A stretch of DNA of 64,000 bases. Source: Chlorophyllum brunneum. Its lineage: Eukaryota > Basidiomycota > Agaricomycetes > Agaricales > Agaricaceae. Below the pieces are notes generated by a model, which worked only from the letters and a program-made list of their open reading frames with translations, ran no database searches and had not been told where the DNA came from. Position 1 is the stretch's first letter; each line of letters starts with the position of its first letter. A program made the position numbers and the translations under genes. This document shows positions 48,353-60,650 of the stretch, in pieces. Where the stretch lies: NCBI GenBank assembly GCA_963576785.1, contig OY756143.1:1550001-1614000 (forward strand), read 5' to 3'.

Positions 48353-50547
48353 TTTAAGCAAGATGAGGCTGGAATCAGTGAACTCGACCACTGCCGAGAC
48401 GTTTGGTAAACACCCCCTCCTTTAAATATGATTACACGGAAATTTCCCGGTCAAAGGGTCCAAGCAACTCACCGTAGGTTCCTACTTTTCGTCGTCCAGG
48501 GTGGATGCGATGCGGCCTTGTTAAGCACGGGTTGGCATCTCCTCGGACCGAAAATTATGGAATCTGAGATTTATTGTCGGAATCTGTGAGGAGATAAATG
48601 CTGCAGTGCTCTAACCACGCGCGAGGGAAACCCTTCCTTGAGTTCGTCTACAAGTCGCGCTGATAGCGATTCGATAACGAAGTGAAATGTTCATGGAACC
48701 GGAGTAACTCCCACTATAAAACCGAGGAAAAGGCGTAGAGATCTAGGATAATGCATCTTCCACGGTTCAGCGAAGTGTGTAGGAATCAGGTGTCCAGTAG
48801 GATGGCCTATTAAAAATGGATGCTGCCTCAAGGCCCTCAACTGCTGTTAAAACAGAACATCCCGACATTGCACATGAAGACGGACACGGACCACTTGCAT
48901 AGAAGAAAGTCGTGACACCCCATCCGTCATAACGGTAGGGTTTGGCGGCTTGTAGAGACTGGTCCAGTGACGAGGTGAGTACCACCCGAGGAAAACAGTG
49001 TAAAGAAGTCGAATGTCAAGAAGTCGTAGGCCTTTCTCTTACGGGTTCGTCAGTAATTAAGCAGCGAAAAAACTCCACAATCATCAGCGGAAGTGCCACC
49101 AGTAGTTGGAGTTCCTTGAAGCTTGTTTTCCAAAAATCTGTCGTAGCCAGGTCAGCCCCACGCCTCCTGAAAGGGCCGGAAATACAAAAAGAGAAGCACT
49201 GGAAGGACATATCCAATTCCCCGTAGTTCATCCTAGGGCAGTTCTCAGTACCAGAACAAAGCTCAACGCAAGGAACCCATCTCGTTGCTCGAAACTCTGG
49301 CTCCTGGGATTAAGATAGTCCTTCGTTGTGGCAGAAATTCGGCACGAATGTTGGCAGCGGAATTCATTCCGCGCAAGACCCTTCGAATCCGATGATGGGC
49401 GGCTCTGATGCGGTTCAGACCAGGGGCCCATGGGAGTTGAGAGAAGCGCAAGCTACTTGTGGTCGCAGCGCAACAAATGATCTGTTCTATTTTTAGCTTT
49501 TGTGTTCACCTCTGTTTTCCCACGATTGGCCCAGCCTGCGAGGTGGATGGGGATGAGACTGGCGAGGGCTTCGGTGCCGCTAGAGGGGGAGGTGCAGAAT
49601 GCGCCTGTGATCCACATTAAAGCTTTAAATCATTGGCCACTACAATCGTCAGAGCGTAAATAATTGAATGGTGTAGAGTACCATCATTGCCGGCTCCGTG
49701 ATATCGGTATTTCAAACTGCCGGAAAAGCGCCCTGGCATTAAACCATCCACTTCAAACTCAACCGGTTCTCTTGCAGCTCACTCGACTTCCCTCTCGCCG
49801 ACATTTCGGAGACTGTCCACTTCCTGGATTTCTCTGCGACGCGCTCAGTGGCGCTGCCTTGCACCCCACGAGTCACTTCAAGCAACTCCACTTCAGCATA
49901 CACTTGAGCCCGGAGCGTCTCATAACGACTCCTGGAGGATAAAAAAACACCGGCCCTTGTTTTTTAGGGCAGCAAGAATTTTCGAACGATCGGTACAAGG
50001 GCTGTTGATCATCCCTTGCTGCATTTAATCAATCCCATATATGCTAGAACCGCGAGTGGTAAGGAGTTACTTTCGGCCTTCACAATATTTAATTCCTGCC
50101 TTTGAGTAAGCATAGAATCCGTGTCACCAGTGCGCTGCTCGAGCTCTCCAGTCGAGAAGCATGGTAACTGAACTCAGGGAGGATTGTTGCTGGAGGGGGC
50201 GCAAGGGGGATAAAAATCTCGCTCGCGATGAATGTCCGAGTCGTGGATATACGGCGTCTGTGCGAATCCTGGATCGTGTGGGAGGCCATAGCTTTGGATG
50301 GGGTATGTTAAAATGACAACGATGTCAATCAGCTGCATTCGTCATTAGCCCCTATTCTGCACTGAGTATGTACATGATCTCGATATACAACCGCCGGCTA
50401 GTCGTCCTTTCCCGATATGGCTATACGTTGGATCTCTCCTGCGTCGATCATGTGATTGGTGACGGGACTGGAGATAGTCGATAAATGAATCGAATGTTTG
50501 TCAGGATCACAGATATCGATAGGCTGTTGAGTTGCCGAAGCGAGAGA
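48353..50547. other. Long intergenic region upstream of GH7
   Basis: About 2.2 kb, with no supported gene. It is upstream of the GH7 start and should carry its promoter. A TATA-like 'tataaa' lies near 48714. Candidate repressor sites for carbon catabolite repression cannot be asserted by eye. Short frames on both strands (for example 49016-49231 and 49664-49942) lack domains. Confidence 0.4.
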
Positions 50548-53330
50548 TTACCTCGAGATAACCGAGCTTTCACCTCTGGCTTCGTCCCCTTCTTCATCCT
50601 CTTCTTCACTATCACTGTCATCCTCCGAGCCAACTGGCTCGTCAGTTCCTGCTTCTTCTGCCTCGTCTTCATCTCTTCCATCTTCGTGTTCTTCCTCGCT
50701 CCCCTCGCTATCCTCCTCATCCTCCTCAGAACTAGAACTAGCCGCATCTGCATAGAAGCTTTCTAGGTCCTGGGCAAATGTTTCTTTGTGACTATCTTGT
50801 CGGGAATCCGGCCTTGAACCAGTAGTTGGGGTCAAGACAACCGGAGAAGCAACAGCCTTCGTCCTTTGGCCGACAGATGACGAGGATATGGCAGTTGGGA
50901 CAGGTGCAACGAGATTGTCATCTTCAGAATCTCTTAGCGTAGATTCGACGCCCTTCTCCAGCCAATCGGGCAAGGAGGTATACATTTGCATCGGCCTCCC
51001 GAGGACGACACTTAAAGACCCGATAAGAGCTTTTCCATCGTCTGCCACCAGATCAGTGAGCAACACAGTTTTCCAGGAGTTTTAAGCCTACCAGTATAGT
51101 ATAATTCTTCCGCAGCAACTCCGGACTTGCCATCGAAGAGTACTAAGCGGATTTGTTCACGCCTGAGAATAACTCCACTGCGCTCCTCTTGCGCCCCATT
51201 AAGGAGATCGGGCGAAATGCCAGCGAGGAGAGAGCTAATCATCTTTGCTCGGTCCCGCACATCATAGCTCGTGTCGTAACGCGCCAGGGAAAATACGTAT
51301 TGCGACAATAGGGCGAGAGTTCGGTCGTTAGGAGACAGCACGAGGAGCTTCGCCGCCAACGTGACAACTTGTAATCTAACCAGAGTGGCCTACAAACCAT
51401 TGAATGGGCGACCATCCCACAGGAGGTTGAATGGCCTACCTCTTGTCCGAAAGATTTCGCAGTTTTACGTAGAACGTCTGGTGCCCACTCAGAGACTCCT
51501 TCCGGGCCTGGACTCGGTGCTTCTGAGGCCGCATATTGTCCTACTAACCAGATTACACAGGCCCGAGCTTGTGCATTCTTGATATCGTCAATCTTTCTAG
51601 CAAGGCGAGCGATGATTGAGAGGGGATTTTGATGAAGTGAACTCGTAAATCCAGGTGAGGTAGACGACAGTTGTGTCTGGACAAACGTTTTCAATACTAA
51701 GACAGCTGGGCCTGTGATACTGTCTGTCCGTAATACATTAGCGACGGCTTCGATGGAAGTCACCACACAAACCAATGCCGCTTTGTATCATGCCAATCAA
51801 AGCAGTTAAACACTGTTGCGTTGATTCAGGAACGACAGATGCACAGTGACCTATCGCGTGAACAGAGTCGCTCACGACCAAGTCGTCGACATCTTCTGAG
51901 TAATCCTGAAAGTGGTGCTTAGTCTAGAAGCTGACAGCCAATGGATGATCTTACTATGAATTCTCTTAGGATCGCCCCGTAATTCTCGGGTGTCAAAATC
52001 TTGAGCAGTAGACGGATCTTATCACGCTTGACTTCCTCTGTATCATCCGTCCTCAACAGGAAACGAGAATAGTAGGGTGAGAACAGTTCCTGTCCAAGTA
52101 CTATGAGTGCATGAACTGAAAAGGATGAGAATTTGTGTACCGGTGCCTTCGGTACCATTACCAACAGGTACACAAGTACAACGCGTTCGACCTCTCTGGA
52201 TTTATGTAAAAGCTTGAAAAGTGGGTGGAGAGTTTTCTGTAAATAAGAGACAGTCCCTGTATAGTATATTACCCTCACTGCGGCCAGGACGGACTGCAAA
52301 TGAGTAGATCAGGAAAGGCCGCGAAAAGGCTAGGAGATACCTACCGCAGGATTGCAGCTCATCAAGACAGGTTCTACCGACGTCAATAACAGCGTCGCAT
52401 CAACGTCGAGCTCATTTCCAACAGGGCGAGGAAGCATGGTCCTGGCATATCTTAGCAAAAGGTTCATCATGTCGATCTGGCCCCATTCATCGGCATCCAC
52501 AAGTATGCGGCATAATCGGCGGTAATGTTTATGGAGGAGATCGAGCCGGGTTGGACATACAGCTTCAAACGCCACTGCGACGCTGCCGATGGCCAGGGGT
52601 GATCGCTCTTTCAACATGCCTGTGATTATCTCGATAAGAGAGGGGAGGTGCGCGGAATCGAGCCTAAAGGTGGAAGAGGTTAATGCCTCCCTTCCAACGT
52701 GCCTGGAGGTAAGTACCCACTCAGAACACCTGGGAATAGCAAGCGCTGCAGTCTTCCTGACGTATGGACTCACATCCGCTGCGCACTTTTTGATTGCCAG
52801 CACCACGATATTTCCAATCATGGGTACCCTGATCCCACTCAGCACTCGCAAGGCCATGGCTCTAATGAGGGGATTGCTATCTGTAAGATCCTTTTGGAAT
52901 GTGTTAATTGATAACAAAGCCAGGTCGGGTTCTTGTTCTGCATAACGGAGAAGGTAGATGTACACCAATTTCCTAATTTCAAGGTTCTGCGAGGCAACGT
53001 TCTTGACAACTTGAGCGAAGTACTCGGAGACGTTACGGCCTTTCGAAATCAACTATACACTCTTTAGTCAGTTGGGCTATTAAAATGAGAACCAAACACG
53101 CGACGTACTGCGACTAGCCTTTTCATTGCATCCAATTTCTCCCTGTCGCTGTTCGAATCCAGTTGTTTTCGAATGTTCTTGTTCCTGTCATCCAGGTTGT
53201 CCAGGTATGCAGCACTGACTCCGCGTGTTATAGCAAGGTCCCTGGTATGCTCCGAGAAGGACTCTTGCAGTCGCATACCAAGCCTAGTGGCATTTTCGGT
53301 GATGGTGCTGAGGTACTGTTGACCAGACAT
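50548..53330 (-). CDS. APL6: AP-3 adaptor complex, beta subunit
   Basis: A multi-exon protein of roughly 800 residues with HEAT/armadillo-like beta-adaptin trunk. It begins MSGQQYLSTITENATRLGMR, then DAMKRLVALISKGRNVSEYF, NVASQNLEIRKLVYIYLLRY, NPLIRAMALRVLSGIRVP and AADVSPYVRKTAALAIPR, all hallmarks of the beta-3 family. Further blocks cover LHPLFKLLHKSREVERVVLVYL and RTDDTEEVKRDKIRLLLKIL. The tail is a long acidic Ser/Asp/Glu hinge (SSSSEEDEEDSEGSEEE). AP-3 sorts cargo from the Golgi/endosome to the vacuole. Introns are 45-90 nt. The exact 3' end is uncertain: the frame can stop at 50548 or continue over a possible further intron. Confidence 0.88.
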
Positions 53331-53467
53331 GAAAGGGGCCGGAGAGTGGTAGACCAACCATCATTACGTTACGGTGCTGACTGGTGAATAATCACACTGA
53401 TGGATTGGGCACAGATTTACTTAAGGACACACATAATACATATCAGGTCAAATAACTAGTAAGACTA

Positions 53468-55466
53468 TCAGAAGAACGAGACAAGGACAGCTTCTGTGTC
53501 TTGAATATCAAAACCCTCGTCCAAATCAACCACCTCTGTTTTCAATACTCCGCTCACCCTACCATCGCTAGTTTCGTACGTCTGCCCGCCCCAGGTCAGA
53601 CCAGCTGTATCATCGGCATGCCTGGAATCCAATATCGGTCAAAATTTCGAGGAATAGACAGAGTAACATGACTTACGCGATGGCGAGTCTTTTCAGGGTC
53701 GCCGAGTTGGCGGAACCGTTGGCGAAGCTCAAGTCTAAATGAGTTTGGGCTCTGCTAGAGCTACTCTTCAAGAATGCGCGAGAATTGATGAACACCGCCC
53801 GAGCCAAGTGGGATCCCTCATAAAACGCATATCCGGCGATACTGGGGTCATCAGTCATAAGTTCCACGATCCGAGTTTGCCCACTAGAGCCAATAGCTTC
53901 TGCTGCGATGATAATTGCGTAGTACTGTGGCTGAACATGAGGAGGTAGCGGGCTCGGTAAAGGCGTGGCGTCCGTCGTGGACCTTGTCAGTGTCACTGGT
54001 TGGATCTATTCGGAAGCGTCAATTTGCTGGATCTCCAGAGTTCCGCTGCATTCCGGCTCACAAAGTTATACTTGAACCCGATACCGTCATGGAAGAACAA
54101 CCTCGACGATTGGATTTGGGTCCTGACGGATTCAGTTATGCGTAGGGAAGAAGTAAAGGGCGGCCTCACGAGAATAGAGCATAGTCCAATGACCATAAGG
54201 CTGCACCAGCCGTGTTGCTAACACCGGGGGCACCCTAGTATCGAATTGGATCTGCGTCCGGAGGAGAATGTGCGGAGCTTACATGACACGAATAACTGTT
54301 GGTTTCACCTAAGACGTAGTCCAATCCCTTAGCTCGCACCGCTTTCGCATCGGGTGCAAATATGGTCAGGTTGCCTCTTATAGTTGCTTTGGTCATCAAA
54401 TCCTGCAAGAGCCCCTCGTTTCCGGAGCAGAAAGATCCGCTATAGTGGTGTTGCGAGATACTGGAACAAACAACCTATTAGTACGAAGAGCACATGACGA
54501 ATGGAGACCTACGTCGATATGAACGATCCCGCAGTCGAGTCAAGGAGGCCTTCATTGAAAATAGCCTGTGGAGAAAAGCCATTGGTGGAGTGAGAAGAGC
54601 CTGCAAACGATGCACCCCAGAATTGTGTGCTGGAGGTCGGCGTAATGCCTGTGGCCATGGACACATTGGTTGCGAAATCGGTCCACCTATGCCGCTGTCA
54701 GTTAACAACACAACCCGATTCGGACATTCGGTGGCGCATTTACTCTTTCACGTATTGTGTAGATGTGTAGTTGCTAGCTCTGTGGCCATTATTCCCGTAC
54801 AAGTCTGGTTCGTTCCCGATCTCGATCGCGTCGAGCATGATACCCAGTTTCTTTACAGCAGAGGAAGCGAATGCCCTGACAATCGCTCTTGCCTCCAAGT
54901 TAGCAGCCGTGAGATTGTTGTCACCGAAATTAACACCCCAAGTGACATGAGTGTCTAAAATAAGAGTACCATGCTTGAGAAACGTTCTCAATGGAACGTA
55001 GGTGGGGTGACGTACTGGGTGGTAAGAAACGGACAGCCTGATAAAATGCGTCACCGACAGTGATGTTGAGAGCCTCAGGGTATGGGACGGTACTAGTGGG
55101 AGAAGGAAAGATGAGCTGCGTGGCCTAGTGACAAGCTGAGTATTTTTACTGCCACTTCAGCAATCAAGCACGCACCCGAAGATTCATATTATAATTCGTG
55201 TGGTCTTCGCTGTTGGCACCAATGCGAATAAACGGAGTCTTGCCGGAGAGTATCTTCAAATTGTCGAGGGCATTGAAAAAGAACTGATTACGAGTATCGA
55301 GACCGACCCAATCAGTCCATCGGTCCTGTTCCAAAGAGAAACCAATCAAAGTTTGGGTAACCGGGGCTGCCCCTGCCGGCACAGTGAATGGAATAGACAC
55401 ATCAACAGCTATCGATTGGGAGATGAAGGATAAGAAAGCAAAGAGGGGGAGGCTTCGGAGGCCCAT
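53468..55466 (-). CDS. GH79-family beta-glucuronidase-like enzyme
   Basis: Multi-exon, minus strand. The protein starts with signal peptide MGLRSLPLFAFLSFISQSIA, then VSIPFTVPAGAAPVTQTLIGFSLE, and a TIM-barrel core: DNLKILSGKTPFIRIGANSEDHTN, HVTWGVNFGDNN, the catalytic acid/base Glu in EIGNEPDLYG, and the nucleophile in VLGETNSYS. The C-terminal beta-sandwich includes AGYAFYEGSHLARAVFINS and ends AVLVSFF. Fungal GH79 enzymes act on glucuronic acid residues of arabinogalactan-type proteins and related glycans. It ends only about 140 bases before the AP-3 beta start; both read on the minus strand. The spliced core fits the family through the catalytic region; the first intron-exon boundaries are approximate. 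Confidence 0.87.
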
Positions 55467-56201
55467 GGTACGTCCCTGGAGTTGGGGGTTTCTTGGCAAC
55501 AAACGAAATATTTATACGATTCGGCCACGTCTCGGGACCCAATGGCAAGAGGGTACTGGGCTGTCCAAGACAGATAAAATGATACGACTAGGGAAGGCGC
55601 GAAAATTTCTGCCCCTGTTCATTCACCTAGTCTCATCACGAAGTATCGAAGCTGGCCGAACTAATCCAGCCTGTAGCGAGCAGAGGTGACTAGCAAATTG
55701 TTGCCGACGTGTGCATACGGTTCAGAAACAGGTGACGAGACTCGTGTTACAATGTTCAAGGGGATTAGAAATAGCAACGTTCCAGGTTCCTTCCCGTGGG
55801 GACGAAACACTACGAATATTTTCCCATGAAAAAGGAGCAGGCGGCACATCATCGAGAAGAAAAGATCCACCCGTTGGATACTTGCATAAGATAACACAGG
55901 AGGACGTCAAATAAGGACAGGGGGTTGTATCCGTGGATAGAGAAAACCCATTTCGCCCTTCTTGGATCCCGAGGTGGTATTTTAGATTTACATCAAAGCG
56001 GTCGATGGAGCGTCGAGGAAGAGATACCCAAATTCCTGATCCTCTGGACACCATCTGGAGGTCCGTTCGGATGGGCAGTAAAGTAGAGAACAATGCCTAA
56101 CCTGGCCTTGGAGCAGCGCAGCTGTCGATCCCACACCAAATAAGGAACAACAGTGACCATTTTTTGGCCTTCTTTCCACTATCCAATTGTTGGTACCTAG
56201 C
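55467..56201. other. Divergent intergenic region
   Basis: About 735 bases between the divergent GH79 and RAD51-like genes. Minus-strand frames between 55722 and 56368 have no domain. Promoters for both neighbours are expected; no definite site is seen. Confidence 0.4.
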
Positions 56202-57488
56202 ATGCGTCTGGCTGCCATATCCGAGCTTCCCACTGAAATTGTTGCGTCTTTGGAAGAACATGGTATCAAAACAGACACGGATTTTCTCTCCATGGCAGCC
56301 GTGGATATCCTCCACAAACTACCGATTGGGACGACTACCCTTGTGGAAATCAACCGTTGCAAGGACACTGCCGCAAGGGTGTCTGCTGCTCCTGGATATA
56401 CGACCAGCAGTTTAATGGAACTAGCACCAAGAGTCTTGCCTTCTACGATGAATACCGCATTTCCACTTTCCTTGGGTCCTATAAAGCATTACCTCGCCGC
56501 ACACAGCGGACGGGTCGTTGAACTGTCGGGCGATAGGGATTCGAGAAAATCGGTTTGTCGGACCCACTCATCTCGCCCGTCGCATATACTAACTTGACTA
56601 ATTGAAAGGAATTTACTCTTAACATCATTCTTTGTTATCTAGCAACACATGCCTGCAATACTGCACACTGGGTGGACACTGCAGGCAATTTTTCCGTTGC
56701 CAAGGCATCTAGCATTTCAACCCGATTCGCGGAAGATGTGAGTATCATTATTTCTAATCTTGAATGGACGCACTTATGTTCAGGGAGGCCAAACGTGCCT
56801 CGAACGCATCCAGCTGTCCTTGGCACTGGAAGTTGAACAGCTATATGACGTTCTTGATGACCTGGTAATCACTCTTGGGGCATTGTACTTTAACATTGTA
56901 GTTAACCCCAAACGCTGCCACAGAGTGGTGATCATATCTCGACAACTGGATATCTCGTCGTTGACAGTATCACTGCGCTTCTTGGGCCTCTTTTGAGCGC
57001 TACATCTTCTCAAGGCCACGCTTTGATGACGGACCTGATACGCCAATTAAGAATCATTGCTCAAACCCATTCAATCACAGTGATAGTTCGTTCTATCCGT
57101 CAGCTCAAGTAATTGGAAGGGTCATCATTAGCTTGGTTCATAGGTTATTAACAACAGTACAGGCAATTACTCGGTGCAGGGTCTCCACGAGCTCATCAGG
57201 AAGCCCGCTCTGGGTCCCACTTTCACCTTTCTAACAGATGCAACATTATGGATGACAGGGCCTAGCCTTGCACACCACCAGATACCCGACTCAAGTTTAC
57301 CTTCTGAATTTGGGAAAGGTGATCACATGGAGTATCGTCTGGAGGTTCTTAAATCGAATGTTGGGGTAAGTGGTTTTATTCTATCTATCAGCAGCTCGCT
57401 TCTGATAATGATATGCACTCCGCAGGCTGCAGGGGCAGCTGGTTCTTGCGTCCTCCGGTCTGGATTCTGTATGCTCCCGGATGCCTGA
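56202..57488 (+). CDS. RAD51 paralog, RAD51D-like, with degenerate Walker A
   Basis: Six exons, about 345 residues. The N-terminus has a helical block (ISELPTEIVASLEEHGIKTD). The RecA/RAD51 core starts HLAAHSGRVVELSGDRDSRKS, where the P-loop reads GDRDSRKS: Lys-Ser are kept but the usual Gly before Lys is Arg. An ATPase scaffold follows: HWVDTAGNFSVAKA, ERIQLSLALEVEQLYDVLDDL, a Walker B-like YLVVDSITALLGPLL, RQLRIIAQTHSITVIVINN, and PALGPTFTFLTDATLWM near the C-terminus, which resembles the RAD51D group. RAD51 paralogs help load RAD51 on DNA for homologous recombination. The exon junctions restore the conserved blocks. Subfamily (RAD51D rather than XRCC2 or DMC1-like) is a moderate call. Confidence 0.78.
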
Positions 57489-57817
57489 AGATGGTCAGCA
57501 GGCTTACCGTGCGAGAGCGCGTCTCCTTTGCTACATCATGAACTTGGCACCTTTTTGCCAGGCCTGTCCGTGCCGCTCTTCGTTCCTCTATAAGGGATAG
57601 GAATCTTCACGAATTGTTGATGATAGAACTCGGAATTGTGGTCACGTTACTGGATTATCACGCGATATTGCCTATTTTTCGCACCAGTTGGTCCCTCAGA
57701 ATGACATGGAGTGGTGCAGAAGTACCGTGAGCTCATAGAGCCGTGACTTCTGAGTATTTAAGCTCGGGCTCTCAAGATGTGGCACTCCCACATCCTACTC
57801 ACGAGCATCCTACCTTG
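57489..57817. other. Intergenic spacer
   Basis: About 330 bases between the RAD51-like stop and the dioxygenase start. Probably promoter sequence; nothing specific is visible. Confidence 0.35.
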
Positions 57818-59444
57818 ATGGCTCCTGTTACAACAGGTAGTACCATACCCCAAGCTCGGACTGAGCCAACCCAACTCGTAAACCCTTTTTACTCTCCCTC
57901 CATCGGGGACGATGGAGACAGAGAATACCCCCATGCTCAATTTAAGGTAAACAACTGTCCCCATGTCGGGACTGCTTCTCATTCAGTTATATGCAGCCAT
58001 ACTTCCCTAACGTTGCTTGGGAACCACTTTCTGAAATCCACGTTGAAGAACGTGGTTTACACGCAGATCGCTCGAAGAAGAATCTCCTGAGGGCTGCGAC
58101 CAAAGTCACCCATTTGACACCCGTCATTGGAACCGAACTCGAAGGCATCGATCTCCGGCAGCTCACACCGGAACAAAAAGATGAACTGTGGGTTGATTCA
58201 CTGAATGAGTGCGAAATATAAATGCATTGATACGATGGCAGCGCCTTGTTGGTTGCAGAGCGATGCGTGGTTTGTACGCGTTTTTGCACTCAAACCTATC
58301 AATTTGCTTCTTAATGCCCTCTTAAATAGTCTTCCGCGACCAGGAAATCAATATCCATCAGCAATTGGCTCTTGCCCGGCATTTTGGCCCTCTGCACAAG
58401 CATGCGACCACCCCAGTCCCTAAGAGCGGGTTGGAAGAAGTTCATGGTGAGTCGTGTGTGTATTGTGGTGTTCCTATCCACTGACTGAATTTGCCCCAGT
58501 GGTCTACAGCGATGCTTCCCGTCGTCCGGATGCTTCTGCTTTTTCGAAGCTTGAACTGTGGCACTCCGATGTAAGGTTCTTCATATTTACTTACTTCAGG
58601 ACACTGAAGGCAAGCAGGTCACGTATGAGATACAACCGCCCAGCACGACGTCTCTGAAACTCCTCACTGGACCTGAGACCGGCGGGGATACAATTTGGAG
58701 TTCCGGGCGAGTAGCGCAATAATCCACGCATAAGACGCCCACTTACTTTTTTATCAGTTATGCATTGTACTCGTCTCTGAGCTCGGGTTTTCAAGCTTAT
58801 CTTGAGGGTTTGACTGCTTTGCATAGTGCTGTCGCCCAGGCGGAAGGCGCCAGAGCAGCCGGCCTTGCTGTCCGCAGAAAAGAAATCGAAACTATTCATC
58901 CCGTTGTCCGAGTTCACCCAGCAACTAGCTGGAAGAGTGTCTACGTCAATCCTGGTGCGTTCACCGCATAACTGTCGGGTTGGTGATCAATGTGGGTATA
59001 TGACTCGGTGCAATGTAGGCTTTACGAGGCGTATTATAGGTGTTCCCAAGGCCGAGTCCGATGCCATACTATCATTCCTATTTCATCAAATCAGCGAAAA
59101 TCCTGACCATCAAGTCCGCTTTAAATGGGAACCTAACTCTATTGCAATTTGGGACAACAGAGTGCGCACAACGCTGCCTCTCTTCGTCCTCCCTCCGCTG
59201 ATTATTGCTTCCCCTCCAGGTCGTCGCCCACTCAGCAATTTTCGACTTCTGGCCCGCAATCAGGCATGCCCTTCGGGCCACCCCTCATGGGGAGAGGCCT
59301 CTCTCTGTCACGGAGTACGAGAAGAAGACAGGTCAAGTGGCGAAGGATCGACAGATTGAGATCTGGAAACAACAGGGGGTAGATGTTTCATCACTACAGA
59401 ATGGAACGAACGGTATTCAGAAGAAACGCGGTTACAACGACTGA
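57818..59444 (+). CDS. TauD-like alpha-ketoglutarate-dependent dioxygenase
   Basis: Several exons encode a TauD/TfdA-fold oxygenase. Visible features are LTPVIGTELEGIDLRQLTPEQKDEL, then VVFFRDQEINIHQQLALARHFGPLH, a HxD iron-binding motif in LELWHSDVTYE, VAHSAIFDFWPAIRHALRAT with the second His, and the Arg of the 2-oxoglutarate site in the last block. The residue order HxD ... H is the facial triad for Fe(II). The enzyme hydroxylates an organic substrate with 2-oxoglutarate and O2; fungal relatives act on sulfonates or other small acids, so the substrate is unknown. ATG 57818 is used because the longer frame begins with a GTG. Intron boundaries around 58200-58330 are tentative but restore the conserved FFRDQE block. 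Confidence 0.82.
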
Positions 59445-60650
59445 AATACTTTATGTAGTTCGTGTATTTCCTTTCATGGGTTTTTCTTTTTCTGTAGACT
59501 CAGCACTATTACAAACGCCCACAAGTTTGACAACGGCACACGATTAACCTGAGATTCAAGGCGCGCTTGCTCTGAACCAAGCCTGATACATAGTATGTTT
59601 TCGTAGCGCCCACTGAGGTACCCTCTATTGACCAAACTTCCGGTGCCTCGTAGGACAAATGGCATTGTGTGTGAAGCTTCATGTCCAAATGAAGGAATGG
59701 ATGTTGGGTTGGTATGCTCCCACGGCCATGAACAATAGTGATCGATCGATCGCGCGGGAATAGTGTTGGATATTTTTGGCAAGGAACGTTTTGGTTTTAA
59801 ACACTATCTTGTCCAATAGTGGCTGTTTATATTTCCGCCCATGCACAAGCCGAGCCAATATGGGCAATCGGAATCAGTCATATACCGTAACTCATGTTCT
59901 GGATCTCATTCCGTTACGCAGGGTCATCAGCCACGAGATATGCTCACGGGGGATCGGTCTTGTTCGCATACACACCTGTGGGAATTCAGCTATCTTCCAG
60001 CCCCGGGCCCGGGCCCACGAATTTCCTACTTACAACATCGGCAATACTGTTTCCCTAGTTCTACGAAGATGGTTCAGGTCGAGGGAGGTTCAAACGTGCA
60101 CGGCTTATGGAGTAGCGTCCCCAGGAGCCTAGGTATGTGTGGTCGTTTCAGGTGCCTTACACGCCACCATCCATGAGGCGCCGAGTCGCAGTGGTCCAAC
60201 ACAATTAGCCTCAACGGATAGACAGTGCCTGCGCAGCAACGTAAGATGTTGGAACATGACCCTGGATTCAGGTAGAGATAACCGTTTTATTGCCGATGAT
60301 CACGAAAGGGTGACCAGAGGGCGAATCAATGACGCAAAGAGTATCTCTGAATCTCGTAAATGGCCACAAGTATTCGCTCATTCGATGTCACACCAGATCG
60401 AGGCTCAGAAGATGTAAAGTGCGATTGGGCTATGATAACAGGTCTGAAATGCGGGGAAGGGTAAAAAGAAGTATTAAGATGATCTCATATCGAAGGTGTT
60501 TTAAAGTCGGATGTTGTGGGGCACCCATTATACAAGCCATGCAAAAAAGTGTAAAGAAAACAGTAGCGGACGGGAACCAGCAAGATTGAACGTTACAAAG
60601 TATTGCAGCACAAAAATTACAGATAATTACAGAGAGTAAGGTAAGTAGCA
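59445..60650. other. Intergenic region before the GATA-factor gene
   Basis: About 1.2 kb between convergent genes. Short frames occur on both strands but have no domain and no splicing support. It probably contains two 3' untranslated regions. Confidence 0.35.
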
